Shown here: piece after piece, positions 33,119-43,381 of the stretch
How the letters are laid out: every line of letters begins with the position of its first letter
Numbering within the stretch: the first letter of the stretch is position 1
DNA from: Dactylis glomerata
Lineage: Eukaryota > Streptophyta > Magnoliopsida > Poales > Poaceae
Direction: 5' to 3'
NCBI GenBank assembly: GCA_007115705.1
Contig: QXEO01000340.1
Span: forward strand, 1,070,990-1,134,989
DNA length: 64,000 nucleotides
Position numbers and translations under genes: made by a program
Notes under the pieces: generated by a model
The model's database searches: none
Told to the model about the DNA's origin: nothing
What the model saw: only the letters and a program-made list of their open reading frames with translations

Positions 33119-33453
33119 TGACAAGGGTATAGTTAATAGAGCCCGTTAGTTGAGTACCCCTAAGGCCCATATAGCTAGGCCCAATTGTAATAATAGTCGA
33201 ATACGAGTCTTTACCGTATATCGATATTGTAATCTGTATCGGACCCTACCCGATCCTCGAGACCTGGCCATCTATATATAGGGGCCAGGAGGGGACGGTG
33301 TAGGCCAGATTGAAAGCAAGCCAGGTTGAACACCCAAGTTTACTTTCGACACACACCTATTTCGATTAACTTTACCTTCGAGTTCATCTGACGCCCTATC
33401 TTCCCGATCCTAAGTCCTTAATCTAGGACATTTGTCGAGTTAACCCCTCGTCA
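33119..33453 (+). repeat. 3' LTR of element D
   Basis: 335 bp, 333 of 335 positions identical to the 5' LTR by eye. It is followed by the second CCAAG target duplication (33454-33458). Confidence 0.93.
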
Positions 33454-33458
33454 CCAAG

Positions 33459-35080
33459 AGTCAGCCTTCCCCGGGTTTTCGGAGCATAGAATATTCTTGT
33501 GTCTCACGATATACGGAGCCACCATGGTGAAATTGTGTAGAACTGTGTAGTGTGCTTGAGAGAATGAATGCCCGTCCATACATACTTTTGCTTTCTTTCC
33601 TAGTGTGCCTTTTCCTGCCAGCCTACCCTCATACCGAGATTCAGGAACACCAATCGGCTTAAGGTCAGGAAGAAAGTCCACACAAAACTCAATGACCTCC
33701 TCTGTTCCATAGCCCTTGGAGATGCTTCCTTCTGGCCTAGCACGGTTATGAACATATTTCTTTAAGACTCCCATAAACCTCTCGAAGGTCAAATTCCTCT
33801 TGTTTGTGCTCGTCCCACACACGTACACCTGGTTCAGCCCACAGCTGTAAAAGTTCATCAACTAATGGCCTTAGGTACACATCAATGTCGTTGCCGGGTT
33901 GCTTTGGATCTTGGATAAGCACTGGCAACATAATGAACTTCCGCTTCATGCACAACCAAGGAGGAAGGTTGTAGATACATAGAGTAACGGGCCAGGTGCT
34001 GTGACTGCAACTCTGCTCCCCAAAAGGATTCATGCCATCTGTACTTAGACCAAACCATAAGTTTCTTGCGTCACCTGCAAATCTCGGGAACTCTCTCTCG
34101 ATTTTTCTCCACTGCCGACCATCAGCGGGGTGCCTCAACTTGTCGTCTTTCATACGATCTTCCATGTGCCATCGCAACAACTTCGCATGATCTTTATTTC
34201 TAAAGAGACATTTCAACCGTGGTATTATAGGAGCATACCACATCACCTTGGCAGGAACCCTCTTCTTGGGTGGCTCTCCCTCAAAATCACCAGGGTCATC
34301 TTTTTTGATCTTATACCGCAATGCAGTGCATACCGGGCATTTATCCATATTCTCGTACTTCTCACCGCGGTAGAGGATGCAGTCATTAGGACATGCATGT
34401 ATCTTCTGCACGTCTAATCCTAGAGGGCAGACAAGCTTCTTTGCTTCGTACGTGCTGGAAGGCAATTCGTTCTTTCTTGGAAGCATCTTCTTCATTAGTA
34501 CCAGCAAATTTTCAAATGACGAGTCAGTCACACCGGTCTCTGCCTTCCACTTCAGCAATTCCAGTGTGCTATCCAGCTTCTTCTGGCTATCTTCACAAGT
34601 TGGGTACAACAATTTGTTGTGGTCCTGTAACATCTGCTCGAACTGCAACCTCTCCTTTTCTGTGTCGCAGCCTCGCCGTGCATCAGAAATGACCCGGCCA
34701 AGATCATCAGCGGGCTCATCTGGTTCTTGTTCTTCACCCTGATCTTCTTCTTCATTGTCTTCCATTGCGGTATCAGCATACTTAGGAAACATAGATCGGT
34801 AGTTGTCATCATCGTTCTCTTCTTCATCGTCGTCTTCCATCATAACCCCTCTTTCTCCGTGCTTGGTCCAAACATTATAGCCCGACATAAAACCGGACCG
34901 CAGCAGGTGGCTCTGAATGACTCTTGAGGAAGTGTAATCCTTCTCATTCCGACATTCAACACATGGACAAAACATATAGCCACCACCATGCTTGTTCGCC
35001 TCGGCAGCATCTCGAAAAGAATGCACGCCTTCTCTGTAAGCGGCTGTGCGTCGATCACCGTACATCCATGGATGGCTCAT
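33459..35080 (-). pseudogene. CACTA transposase (TNP2/Transposase_21 type), N-terminal part with internal deletion
   Basis: The start is ATG 35080 (MSHPWMYG). The N-terminal transposase-associated domain with CPCVECRNE is followed by an acidic linker, a Cys pair region (CPNDCILY...CPVC, near residue 245) and the start of the Transposase_21 domain (LRHPADGRQW, FGLSTDGMNPFGE, WEH-type end EEFDLR). At 33781-33786 the sequence jumps from EEFDLR to RFMGVLKKYVHNR in another frame; in related transposases these are separated by several hundred residues holding most of the catalytic core. The gene then runs to the element D insertion at 33458. It cannot make active transposase. Confidence 0.85.
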
Positions 35081-35377
35081 CTGCGTCATACAACAGTATA
35101 TCAAACACAATCACGATCCTAAAAATTAGTACCGCACGGTCTAAACGAGGAAATATAGTTGCTAACCTTTTAGAATAAGTGAAAATAAAGAGGAAGAGGC
35201 TTAAGCGTGGCTCGGGCACCTCATATCATAGTTGTGTTCGGTGAACTGAAGCGGCATCGCTCTAACACACATTTCAACAAACACCTCTAGTGCATAGGAA
35301 TGAAATGGAGAACTAGCACAAACCCACACTCCTCCATCCAAGAAAAATACAATGGAGAGGGGAGAGGGGCTGCGGCC

Positions 35378-35636
35378 ATATATATAGGCAGAAGCCTTTA
35401 GTCCCGGTTTGAGACACAAACCAGGACTAAAGGGGGCGCACATGCGGGCTGCACACCGCATAGCCCTTTAGTCCCGGTTTGTGTCTCAAACTAGGACTAA
35501 AGGGTTGTAACGGGCCGGGACTAAAGGATGCCGCGCGGTTGGGCAAATTTGGGGCGATGTGGCCAGGCCTTTAGTCTCGGCCTAGATTATGGCTGGGACT
35601 AAAGGGTCCTGACCAAAGGCCCATTTTCCACTAGTG
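35378..35636 (-). promoter_or_regulatory. right terminus of CACTA C with transposase promoter
   Basis: Minus-strand TATATATA (35378-35386) lies about 300 bp upstream of the transposase ATG. Between it and the transposon end are hairpins of the subterminal motif (35396-35435, 35462-35504, 35569-35606), so promoter and end-binding sites overlap, as is usual for CACTA elements. Confidence 0.65.
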
Positions 35637-35686
35637 ATTCTAGTTGTAATATGTGATGTGAAGGTAGTCTGGTGCTAGGTAGCTAT

Positions 35687-36798
35687 TGAACGGATCGTAT
35701 GGGCACCTAGAGGGGGGGGTGAATAGGTGCTACTCAAATTTTAATTCTTTTTCAATTTAGGCTTGACACAAAAGGTAAATTCTCTAGATATGCAACTAAG
35801 GTGAATTTACCTATATGTCAACAAGCAAGCTAAGCAAGATACAAGTAGTAAAGGCAATAAAGGATAGAAGTAACCGAGAGTGGAGCACACGGAGACACGG
35901 ATGTAATTCCCGTAGTTCCTTCCTTTTTAGGGGAAGTACGTCTACGTTGGAGGGGTGTGGTTGCCACAAAGGCCTAACCAACGCCACAAAGGCTCACCCT
36001 ATTCTCCGGTGCAAGCTTCCGCCACAAAGGCCTAGCTCACTTTCCACTAAGGGATTCCTCAAGGCGGAATCGGCCTTTACAAAACTTGGGGCACAACTCC
36101 ACAACTGAATTGGAGGCTCCCAAGCACCACAAAGCAATCAATCAACAAGTATCAAGATGTCAATCACACAAATCAAGGTCAAGGGACACAAGGGAACCCA
36201 AGACCCAAGGGGCCCTCAAGCAAATGAGAGGGGAAATCAAATCGCTTCGGTGAGGATGTAGATCAAGGCCTTCTCCTTCGATTCTCCAAAGATCAAGAAC
36301 TTTGGTGGGTTGAGGGAGGAGATCTTGCGAATTTGGTGGCTCCAAATGAGGACTTTTTCTTGCACAGCTCGAGCAGCTTGAGGTGGAAGAAGGGGAGGGG
36401 TATTTATAGCCCCTCCCAAAATGTAGCCGTTGCTGACTTGGAGGGGCGGATTATCCGGCCAAAGTTTGGCCGGATTATCCGGCTGGTCGGATTATCCGGC
36501 CCCTGGCCGGATTATCCGCCCCCCCTATCTGGGTGACGCCGCCTCTGGTCCTTAGCCGTTTTTGGGGACGTCGAAGGGGGGGCGGATTATCCGGCCCCTG
36601 GCCGGATTATCCGGCCCCCTATACTGGGTGACGCCGAGCCTGGTCCTTAGCCGTTTTTGGGTCAGTCTCCGGAGGGGGCGGATTATCCGGCCTGGCAATT
36701 GATGAGCTGAAAAACCTGCACAACTTAGCACACACTTAATATTCCTAATGTTGTTATCTAACACACAAAATCTGAGGGAAACAAAGTTTGCACTTTCA
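35687..36798 (-). repeat. 3' LTR of element E (1112 bp)
   Basis: Plus-strand ends TGAACGGATCG and TTTGCACTTTCA. It contains minus-strand TATAAATA at 36401-36408 and, upstream of it, seven copies of CGGATTATCCG (36443-36695). This copy has one array unit fewer than the 5' LTR. Confidence 0.92.
36401..36695 (-). promoter_or_regulatory. LTR promoter of E: palindrome array plus TATAAATA
   Basis: Seven near-palindromes of the form GGCCGGATTATCCGGCC, all in the same orientation, lie 35-290 bp upstream of TATAAATA on the transcribed (minus) strand. The 5' LTR has eight (46661-46936, TATA 46617-46624). The array forms the U3 region and may bind a host factor; GGATAA-type sites occur on both strands. 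Confidence 0.6.
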
Positions 36799-36814
36799 AT
36801 CTCCCCCTTTTTGG
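36799..36814 (-). other. polypurine tract of element E
   Basis: Minus-strand AAAAAGGGGGAGAT directly abuts the 3' LTR start. Confidence 0.85.
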
Positions 36815-37327
36815 TGTTAGATGACAACACTAGGATTTGCAAGAGAGATCGAATATTTCAAACAACAAATATTTGAGCAAGATATAAAGCTCCCCCTAGA
36901 TGTGTGCATCTCCATAATTAAGTTTGTAGGCGGCATACCTTTTCATGGATAACTCAATCAAAATGGAATTCCGTATATGATAATGACGAAAAACCGAACA
37001 ATAATTCCATAGCCATATCACCAATAACCATGAGCTCATAAAGATATAAGTGAACAACACATAATGATCCACATGGCACATATAGAACATATAACATAGT
37101 CTCATACACCACATGGTAGCAAATAAACCACACGAAGTTCAACCACACAAAGTTCCAAACTTAAGACAAATGAAATAAGAAGAAACACAAGCGCCAAAGA
37201 ATGATAAGCGCGCAAGCTTGTGTTTCCATCCATGTAAATCCCGTAAGACTCCTAATAGAACTACTTCTCCCCCTTTGGCATCAAGACACCAAAAAGGGAG
37301 AAGAGCGATGCTACACGTCCCGAGGAA
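36815..37327. other. non-coding 3' internal region of element E
   Basis: AT-rich DNA between the accessory ORF and the polypurine tract. No convincing ORF. Confidence 0.6.
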
Positions 37328-38911
37328 TCAATCCTCCCAGTCACCGATGTCGTCGGAGTCCACATCATCATAATCTCCGCCAACACCTTCATCTCCTTCA
37401 GCATCATCATCCTCAAAGTCCTCCTCAGCCTCTGGATGAGTCTCTCCTGTGGTAGCATCTGGAGCATCAAAGAGATGCTTCTGCATATCCACCCAGTTGA
37501 AGCGATCGGTGTTCCAAGCTTCATAGGGCACAGGAGCAGTAGGAGTGGGATCGGCGGTCTGAGCACCACTGAGACGGTGAAGGATCAGCTGCTGAGTGTC
37601 CTGGATGCTCTTCCTCTCAACATAGGCCTGGTAGTTCTCACGGTGGATCTCTACCTTCATGCACAGAACATTCCGCTCAAACCAACTGAGCTTCCTCACC
37701 TCCCTGGACATAGCAGATGCAGCAGTCCTCTGATCACGAGCAGAAGCACTCGTCCTCGCATCAGCCATGAAGGTGCCTGGATATGCAGTAGCTGGAGTAG
37801 AAGACCTCGACCTCTTGACATACATCTTCTTTACTTGGTGCTCCACACTATCATCATGAATGTCATAGTCACCAAGGGCATTCTTAATTAGGAGCATAAT
37901 GAAGGGAGCATAAGGCACGGTGTTCCTCTGAATGATAGCATCCTTGATCTCATAGAAGATGAAATCCATCACATCAAGAGTGAAGTCCTCAGCAGGGTCA
38001 GTCGAAGTAGCACACTCATGAGCAAAAGCGAGGAGGTCAACAAGAGAGGTCCGAATAGCATCATTGTTACCACCACTAGGAGCAATGTTCTCTCTGAAAA
38101 TGCGGACAAGCTGATCATAAAGAGGGTGTAGGCCTTTGATGAAGCCCACAACACCTGTGGAGTCATAGAGGTCATAGAGCTTGTCCTTGTCAGGCTTGGT
38201 CCCCGGATTGTGAATACGGCGACCCACTGGAGTGTCTCCATTATACGCATACCCCAAGAGAGAGGCAAACGTAGAGAAGTCCGATGTACACTCATGCTCG
38301 CCAGTCATCCACTTCATAGACTTCTGTGCGTTGGGCAGGATCACAAGAGTAGCATAGAACTGCTTGATGAGACCGGGATTATAGTTGCACTGAATGTTGG
38401 CCAACCCCATCAAACCCAACTTCTCAACCACAGAAACTGCTTCATCAAAATAGGTCTTGCTGCGAAGGTGATCAAAGTCAATAGGATGCATCGGACGACA
38501 CGGATTCTTGAGAGGCTCATAGACATCACGGAAAATGCCCCACTACTCTTCATTCCAGAAACCACGGTCCTCAATGTCTTCATCTCTTGGTGAGGCGTAC
38601 CAATTGTTCCGCCGCACAAGAATGTACTCGGCCTCTGGCATGCTCTTGTAGTTAGGACGTGTCGCTTTGCCTTTGCGACGACGGGCTTGAACCTTGGCAG
38701 CCTTCTCTTTCTCAGCTTTCCTAGCAGCCTCCCTCTGTCCCCGACGGATAGCAATCTCATCCACGAGGACTCCTTCCTCATTCGGAATCAACTGGCGCTT
38801 GCGCTTCGGCAACCCCGAACCACATGTGAAAGAGAGATGCACGGAGAGCATGGGGATAAGCATATGCACATGAGTTACGGAAAGGATCAAAGAATCATGT
38901 AGTATGAACAA
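37328..38911 (-). pseudogene. accessory 3' ORF of element E ('putative plant transposon protein' family), one in-frame stop
   Basis: One frame is open from 38911 to the stop at 37328 except for TAG at 38543-38545 (between WNEE and WGIFRD). The N-terminal part is strongly basic (GLPKRKRQ, REAARKAEKEKAAK). The central domain resembles the plant transposon-protein family found in SIRE-like elements (FYATLVILPN, FASLLGYAYNGDTP, FIMLLIKNALGDYD). The C-terminus is very acidic (EEDFEDDDAEGDEG...). There is no signal peptide or membrane anchor, so it is not envelope-like in this copy. The true start may be in an upstream exon. The stop could derive from CAG. A TATATAA box with a palindrome array lies about 470 bp upstream. 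Confidence 0.65.
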
Positions 38912-38959
38912 GCAAACTTCACCAAAACATCAAATTGAGGGCAGCAACAGAGAAAGCAA

Positions 38960-39060
38960 ATAACGGTACATTCCCGGCCGGATTATCCGGCCAGGGGGCG
39001 GATAATCCGGCCACCCGGATATTCCGCCCAGGGGGCGGATAATCTGGCCCATCGAAAAAA
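38960..39060. repeat. second internal set of GGATTATCCGG-type palindromes in E
   Basis: Four diverged copies in both orientations (GGCCGGATTATCCGGCC, GGCGGATAATCCGGCC, CCCGGATATTCCGCC, GGCGGATAATCTGGCC) between the internal TATA box and the accessory ORF. Confidence 0.75.
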
Positions 39061-39370
39061 AAATCTAACTACTGCTGCAACCTACAATTTGATAGATCGG
39101 GGAAGGCAATCATACAACATAATTCATGGGAGAGGAAAACAACAACTAGAGGCCAAGCACCAAGAATATGCAAAGGTAAAATCAACCCTAGGGTTAGGAA
39201 AATACCCGCATCCATCACAAAAACGGCTTGGTGAAAGCCCTCCGAAGGGGAAGGAGATCAACTCCCGGCGAAATCCGGCCAAGGGAATGGCCGGAGCTCC
39301 GGCGGCGGCGGCTAAGAGTCAAAGGATGGGGTGGGGAAGGAACTGCCCTAGGGCAGCCCAACCCTGCCCC

Positions 39371-39475
39371 TTATATAGCCAGCCGAAACCAAGCCGGATT
39401 ATCCGGCCAGAGTGACCCGGATAATCCGCCCCCCCCGGATATTCCGCCCTGGGGGGCGGATATTCCGGCCTGGAG
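39371..39475 (-). promoter_or_regulatory. putative internal promoter of element E before the accessory ORF
   Basis: Minus-strand TATATAA (39371-39377) with four palindromes of the LTR type immediately upstream (39391-39473). The geometry copies the LTR promoter, although the flanking sequence is different. It is about 515 bp downstream of the pol stop. The first ATG after it on the minus strand is at about 39215. Confidence 0.5.
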
Positions 39476-39990
39476 CGCCAGAGCCCAAAAACTTTGAAAT
39501 TTTTCAAAAACAGATGTTGTTTTGACGAAAACTTTGAACTCGTGTGCAAAGATTAGATGACTTAAGATCGGATGGCTTAGGTGCGAGAGCAAACATGGAG
39601 TGGTTCTCGGCACTAAACATTGCAAGAGCAAATCAACGAAATATCCAATGCAAGTGCCTTCCCATATCAAAAAGAAACAATACCGAGAGAGAACACCAAG
39701 ACCTCAAATAAGATATGCAAGGAATCAACTCTTCGAAAAGAAGAGGTCGGTGGCCGAAGCCACCATGTTTGAGTGTTATGGCATTGGACCGCGAAGATGT
39801 ATCTTGAGTCCATAACCACTACTCGTCATTGAAGCTCATATATCACAAAAATGATATTAAGAGAATGATATGATTACTATCGGCATTATGGGGGGAGGGA
39901 TAGCCCAATTAATTAGGACCGCACTCCCCTATCTCCATGCCCACACCTAAACCAAACAAGCATTGAAATATAGGTGTGTTTGCAAGATGT
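39476..39990. other. non-coding spacer downstream of pol in E
   Basis: Between the pol stop and the putative internal promoter. I see no gene or repeat. Confidence 0.5.
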
Positions 39991-42900
39991 TCAAGCCACA
40001 CTCCTTGAATCGATGATATTTAGCTCATTCCTCAAATATCCAAATCTTGCTTCATCAAGAGGCTTCGTGAAAATATCGGCAAGTTGATCCTTGGTGCTAA
40101 CATAAGCATGCTCAATATCACCACGGGCAACATGATCTCTAATGAAATGATTCCGGATCTCAATATGCTTGGTTCTTGAATGTTGCACCGGATTATAGGC
40201 GATTTTGATAGCACTTTCATTGTCACATAAAAGAGGCACTTTGTCACAATTGACACCGTATTCCTTTAAAGTTTGCCTCATCCATAACAATTGAGTGCAT
40301 CCACTTGCGGCGGCAATGTATTCGGCTTCGGTGGTGGAGAGAGATATACAATTTTGCTTCTTAGAAGACCAACACACCAAAGACCTACCAAGAAATTGGC
40401 AAGCTCCGGAGGTTGATTTCCTATCATCCTTGTCACCGGCCCAATCCGAATCCGTGAAGCCACAAAGAGAGAAATCCGAGCCTTTGGGATACCAAAGGCC
40501 ATAAGTTGGGGTATGAACCAAATATCGAAAGATTCTCTTAACCGCCATAAGGTGGCTTTCTTTAGGAGCGGCTTGATACCTTGCACACACACCTACACTC
40601 AACACAATATCGGGTCTAGATGCACAAAGGTAAAGCAACGAACCGATCATAGAACGGTATACCTTTTGATCCACATCTTTACCATTGGGATCTAAATCAA
40701 GATGACATTTAGTGGCCATTGGTGTGGCGGCCCCATTTAGTTCCTTCATCTTGAACCTTTTGAGCATGTCTTGGACATATTTTGCTTGATTGATGAAAGT
40801 CCCTTCTTTCAATTGCTTGATTTCAAAACCAAGAAAGAACTTCATTTCGCCCATCATAGACATCTCGAACCTATCGGTCATAAGCTTTGAAAATTCATCA
40901 TTAAAAGCTTTGTTAGTAGACCCAAAGATAATATCATCAACATATAGTTGGCATACGAAAAGCTCCCCATTGACCCTCTTAGTAAAAAGAGTGGGATCGA
41001 TTTGCCCAACTTCAAACCCACGGTCTAACAACAACTCCCTAAGGTGCTCGTACCACGCACGTGGGGCTTGTTTAAGGCCATAGAGTGCCTTATGGAGTTT
41101 GTAGACGTGGTTCGGGAAGTTGAGATCCTCAAACCCCGGGGGTTGCTTAACATACACTTCCTCTTTCAATGGACCATTTAGAAAAGCACTTTTAACATCC
41201 ATTTGTTGCAACTTAAAGTTATGATGAGTGGCATATGCAAGAAGGATACGAATGGACTCAAGGCAAGCCACGGGAGCATAAGTTTCTCCAAAGTCAATTC
41301 CTTCAACTTGAGAGAAACCTTGAGCAACCAATCTTGCCTTGTTCCTCACAACAATCCCATGCTCATCTTGCTTGTTCTTGAATATCCACTTTGTGCCAAT
41401 CACATTGCGGCACTCCTTTGGCTTCTCTACTAACACCCATACATTATTGCGCTTGAAGTTGTTGAGTTCTTCATGCATGGCATCTAACCAATCCGGATCT
41501 TCAAGAGCTTCAAATACTTTCTTGGGTTCAACCATGGAGATATAAGCATGATGAGTGCTAAATTGTGCCAATTGACGCCGGGTTGACACTTTGCTCCTTA
41601 GATCTCCAATAACCCTCTCAAGGGTATGACCTTTAAGTTCCAAGTCCCTTTCAATTCTCTTCTTGCGACGGGCTTCGATCTCCTTATTTGACCTAGGAGG
41701 AATCACTTGATCATCTTGATCATTTTGGTCCCCGTCTTGACCATTAACTTGACCTTGATCATCATTATCTTCATGAGTAGGTTGATCTTGGTCTTGTGAA
41801 GAGTTGGGGGCGGTTGAGATAACCGGAGAGGATGGAGGTGCCCCTTCTTCTTCATGAAGGTCCTTGTCTTGTTCTTCGGTTGGTGCATTAGTTGCTTCCT
41901 TGGGAGAGGCTTGTTGAGCTTGTGAAGATGAAGGCTCCACTTGAGTAGAGCATAGTCCTTCTCGGTCCGCCACAAGGTGTCCCTCAATGGGGCGGAAAAA
42001 TCCCACGCCCATTCTTCCTATGGCTTCTCGAGGTATTTCATCATCTACATCACAAGAAACAACATCTCGCCCCCCTTGGGAGCCATCATTCTCTTCGAAT
42101 ACCACACTACAAGATTCTTCAACATGCCCGGTGGACTTGTTGAAGACTCTATAAGTGTGGGATTCGGCACCATAACCAACAAAAATACCTTCTATTGCTT
42201 TCGGATCAAATTTACCTAAACGAACTCCTTTTCTTTGAAAGAAACACTTACACCCGAAAACTCGGAAGTAGGAGATGTTGGGCTTGCTTCTGGTGAGTAT
42301 TTCATATGGAGTCTTGTTTAGGCCTTTGCGGAGGAAGAGCCGGTTTGAAGAGTGACAAGCCGTTGAGATAGCTTCCGCCCAAAAGTTGTATGGAGACTTA
42401 AACTCCGCCAACATGGACCTAGCCATATCCATAAGAGTCCGGTTCTTCCTTTCGGCTACACCATTTTGTTGAGGGGTGTATGCAGCGGAATATTGATGAC
42501 GTATCCCCTCATCACTAAGAAACCCATTTAAGGTGTAGTTCTTGAACTCCGAGCCATTGTCACTTCTAATTGCCAAAATAGTTTGCCCATGTTGACGTTC
42601 CACTTCCTTGGCAAAGTCGATGACGGTTTGTTGAGTCTCACTCTTATGCTTGAAGAAGTAGACCCAAGTATATCTTGAATAGTCATCAACAATCACCAAA
42701 CAATATTTCTTCCCACCAAGACTTGCATGAGATGGAGGACCAAAAAGATCCACATGAAGGAGCTCCAAGATCCTCTTGGAAGAAATGATAGTCTTGCTTG
42801 GGTGGGGAGAATCATGCTTCTTTCCTAGAACGCAAGCCCTGCAAACACGATCTTTGGCAAAAGAAACATTCTCTTTTAGTCCGAGTATGTGGCCACCCTT

Positions 42901-43344
42901 GTGAAGGCTTTGCAAAGTTCTCATATTGACATGGGCTAGTCGGCGATGCCAAAGCCAACCCACATCGGCCTTTCCAAATAAACACATTGCACTTGTAGTG
43001 GTTTTCCCAGAAAAGTCCACCACATACAAGTTGTTTTCAATGTGCCCAACGAAAGCGACCTTTAGAGACTTGCTCCACAAGAGTACCACAATTTCATTAT
43101 CAATCAAGACGGCAAAGCCCATCTTACCAAGTGCACGAACTGAAAGTAAATTGTAACCTAGGGTCTCAACAAGCATGACGTCCACAACGGAAATATCCGG
43201 TGCGACCACCACCTTGCCAAGACCCAATACCTCAGATTGTGACATGTCTCCATAAGTGACGGTTATGTTGTTATCATTAGGCCTCATCTCCGTCATAATC
43301 TCCTTGCTTCCGGTCATATGACTTGTGCATCCACTATCAAGCAC
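39991..43344 (-). CDS. Copia pol polyprotein of element E
   Basis: 1117 residues from the first ATG, with the frame open a little further upstream (ASGVSKWV before the protease). Protease LDSGCTSHMTG is at the N-terminus. Integrase has an HHCC region (WHRRLAH...CRAC, about 130-180) and DDE triad (LLHVDLFGP near 197, SDNGSEF near 262, NGVAERKNRT near 298). Reverse transcriptase has YVDDIIFG near 803. RNase H has FTDSDWAGD near 965 and TEAEY near 1008. All key residues are present and no stop interrupts it. It begins in a different frame from gag, about 40 bp after the gag stop, next to TCTCTTGTAG/G, a possible splice acceptor. Without functional gag this copy would need help from a relative. 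Confidence 0.93.
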   Translation of the reverse strand: MLDSGCTSHMTGSKEIMTEMRPNDNNITVTYGDMSQSEVLGLGKVVVAPDISVVDVMLVETLGYNLLSVRALGKMGFAVLIDNEIVVLLWSKSLKVAFVGHIENNLYVVDFSGKTTTSAMCLFGKADVGWLWHRRLAHVNMRTLQSLHKGGHILGLKENVSFAKDRVCRACVLGKKHDSPHPSKTIISSKRILELLHVDLFGPPSHASLGGKKYCLVIVDDYSRYTWVYFFKHKSETQQTVIDFAKEVERQHGQTILAIRSDNGSEFKNYTLNGFLSDEGIRHQYSAAYTPQQNGVAERKNRTLMDMARSMLAEFKSPYNFWAEAISTACHSSNRLFLRKGLNKTPYEILTRSKPNISYFRVFGCKCFFQRKGVRLGKFDPKAIEGIFVGYGAESHTYRVFNKSTGHVEESCSVVFEENDGSQGGRDVVSCDVDDEIPREAIGRMGVGFFRPIEGHLVADREGLCSTQVEPSSSQAQQASPKEATNAPTEEQDKDLHEEEGAPPSSPVISTAPNSSQDQDQPTHEDNDDQGQVNGQDGDQNDQDDQVIPPRSNKEIEARRKKRIERDLELKGHTLERVIGDLRSKVSTRRQLAQFSTHHAYISMVEPKKVFEALEDPDWLDAMHEELNNFKRNNVWVLVEKPKECRNVIGTKWIFKNKQDEHGIVVRNKARLVAQGFSQVEGIDFGETYAPVACLESIRILLAYATHHNFKLQQMDVKSAFLNGPLKEEVYVKQPPGFEDLNFPNHVYKLHKALYGLKQAPRAWYEHLRELLLDRGFEVGQIDPTLFTKRVNGELFVCQLYVDDIIFGSTNKAFNDEFSKLMTDRFEMSMMGEMKFFLGFEIKQLKEGTFINQAKYVQDMLKRFKMKELNGAATPMATKCHLDLDPNGKDVDQKVYRSMIGSLLYLCASRPDIVLSVGVCARYQAAPKESHLMAVKRIFRYLVHTPTYGLWYPKGSDFSLCGFTDSDWAGDKDDRKSTSGACQFLGRSLVCWSSKKQNCISLSTTEAEYIAAASGCTQLLWMRQTLKEYGVNCDKVPLLCDNESAIKIAYNPVQHSRTKHIEIRNHFIRDHVARGDIEHAYVSTKDQLADIFTKPLDEARFGYLRNELNIIDSRSVA

Positions 43345-43381
43345 CCATTTTGATACACCGGAAGCATAGTCCTACAAGAGA

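Larger units (their letters stand above)
24389..33453 (+). mobile_element. Element D: young LTR retrotransposon without pol, with antisense gene (Tat/Retand-like)
   Basis: It has 335-bp LTRs (24389-24723 and 33119-33453) and identical 5-bp flanks CCAAG (24384-24388 and 33454-33458). It contains gag-protease on the plus strand and an eight-exon gene on the minus strand, but no RT, RNase H or integrase. Between gag-protease (ends 27826) and the antisense gene (ends 28113) there are only 286 bp. The antisense gene and the long gag fit the Tat/Retand/RIRE-type lineage. It sits in a transposase exon of C. The LTRs differ at two positions, both transitions. Confidence 0.93.
15922..35636 (-). mobile_element. 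Element C: CACTA (En/Spm-like) DNA transposon, 19.7 kb including nested element D
   Basis: The left end is CACTAGTGGGGACAGGGCC at 15922. The right end is the inverse of CACTAGTGGAAAATGGGCC, finishing at 35636. Both ends are flanked by ATT (15919-15921 and 35637-35639), the 3-bp duplication expected for CACTA. CTTTAGTCCCGG subterminal motifs cluster at both ends. Its two genes run on the minus strand: transposase (35080 to about 23693) and a C48-protease gene (20192 to 16372). Without element D and its extra CCAAG it is about 10.6 kb, typical of a full-size CACTA. Both genes are broken, so it is not autonomous. Confidence 0.92.
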
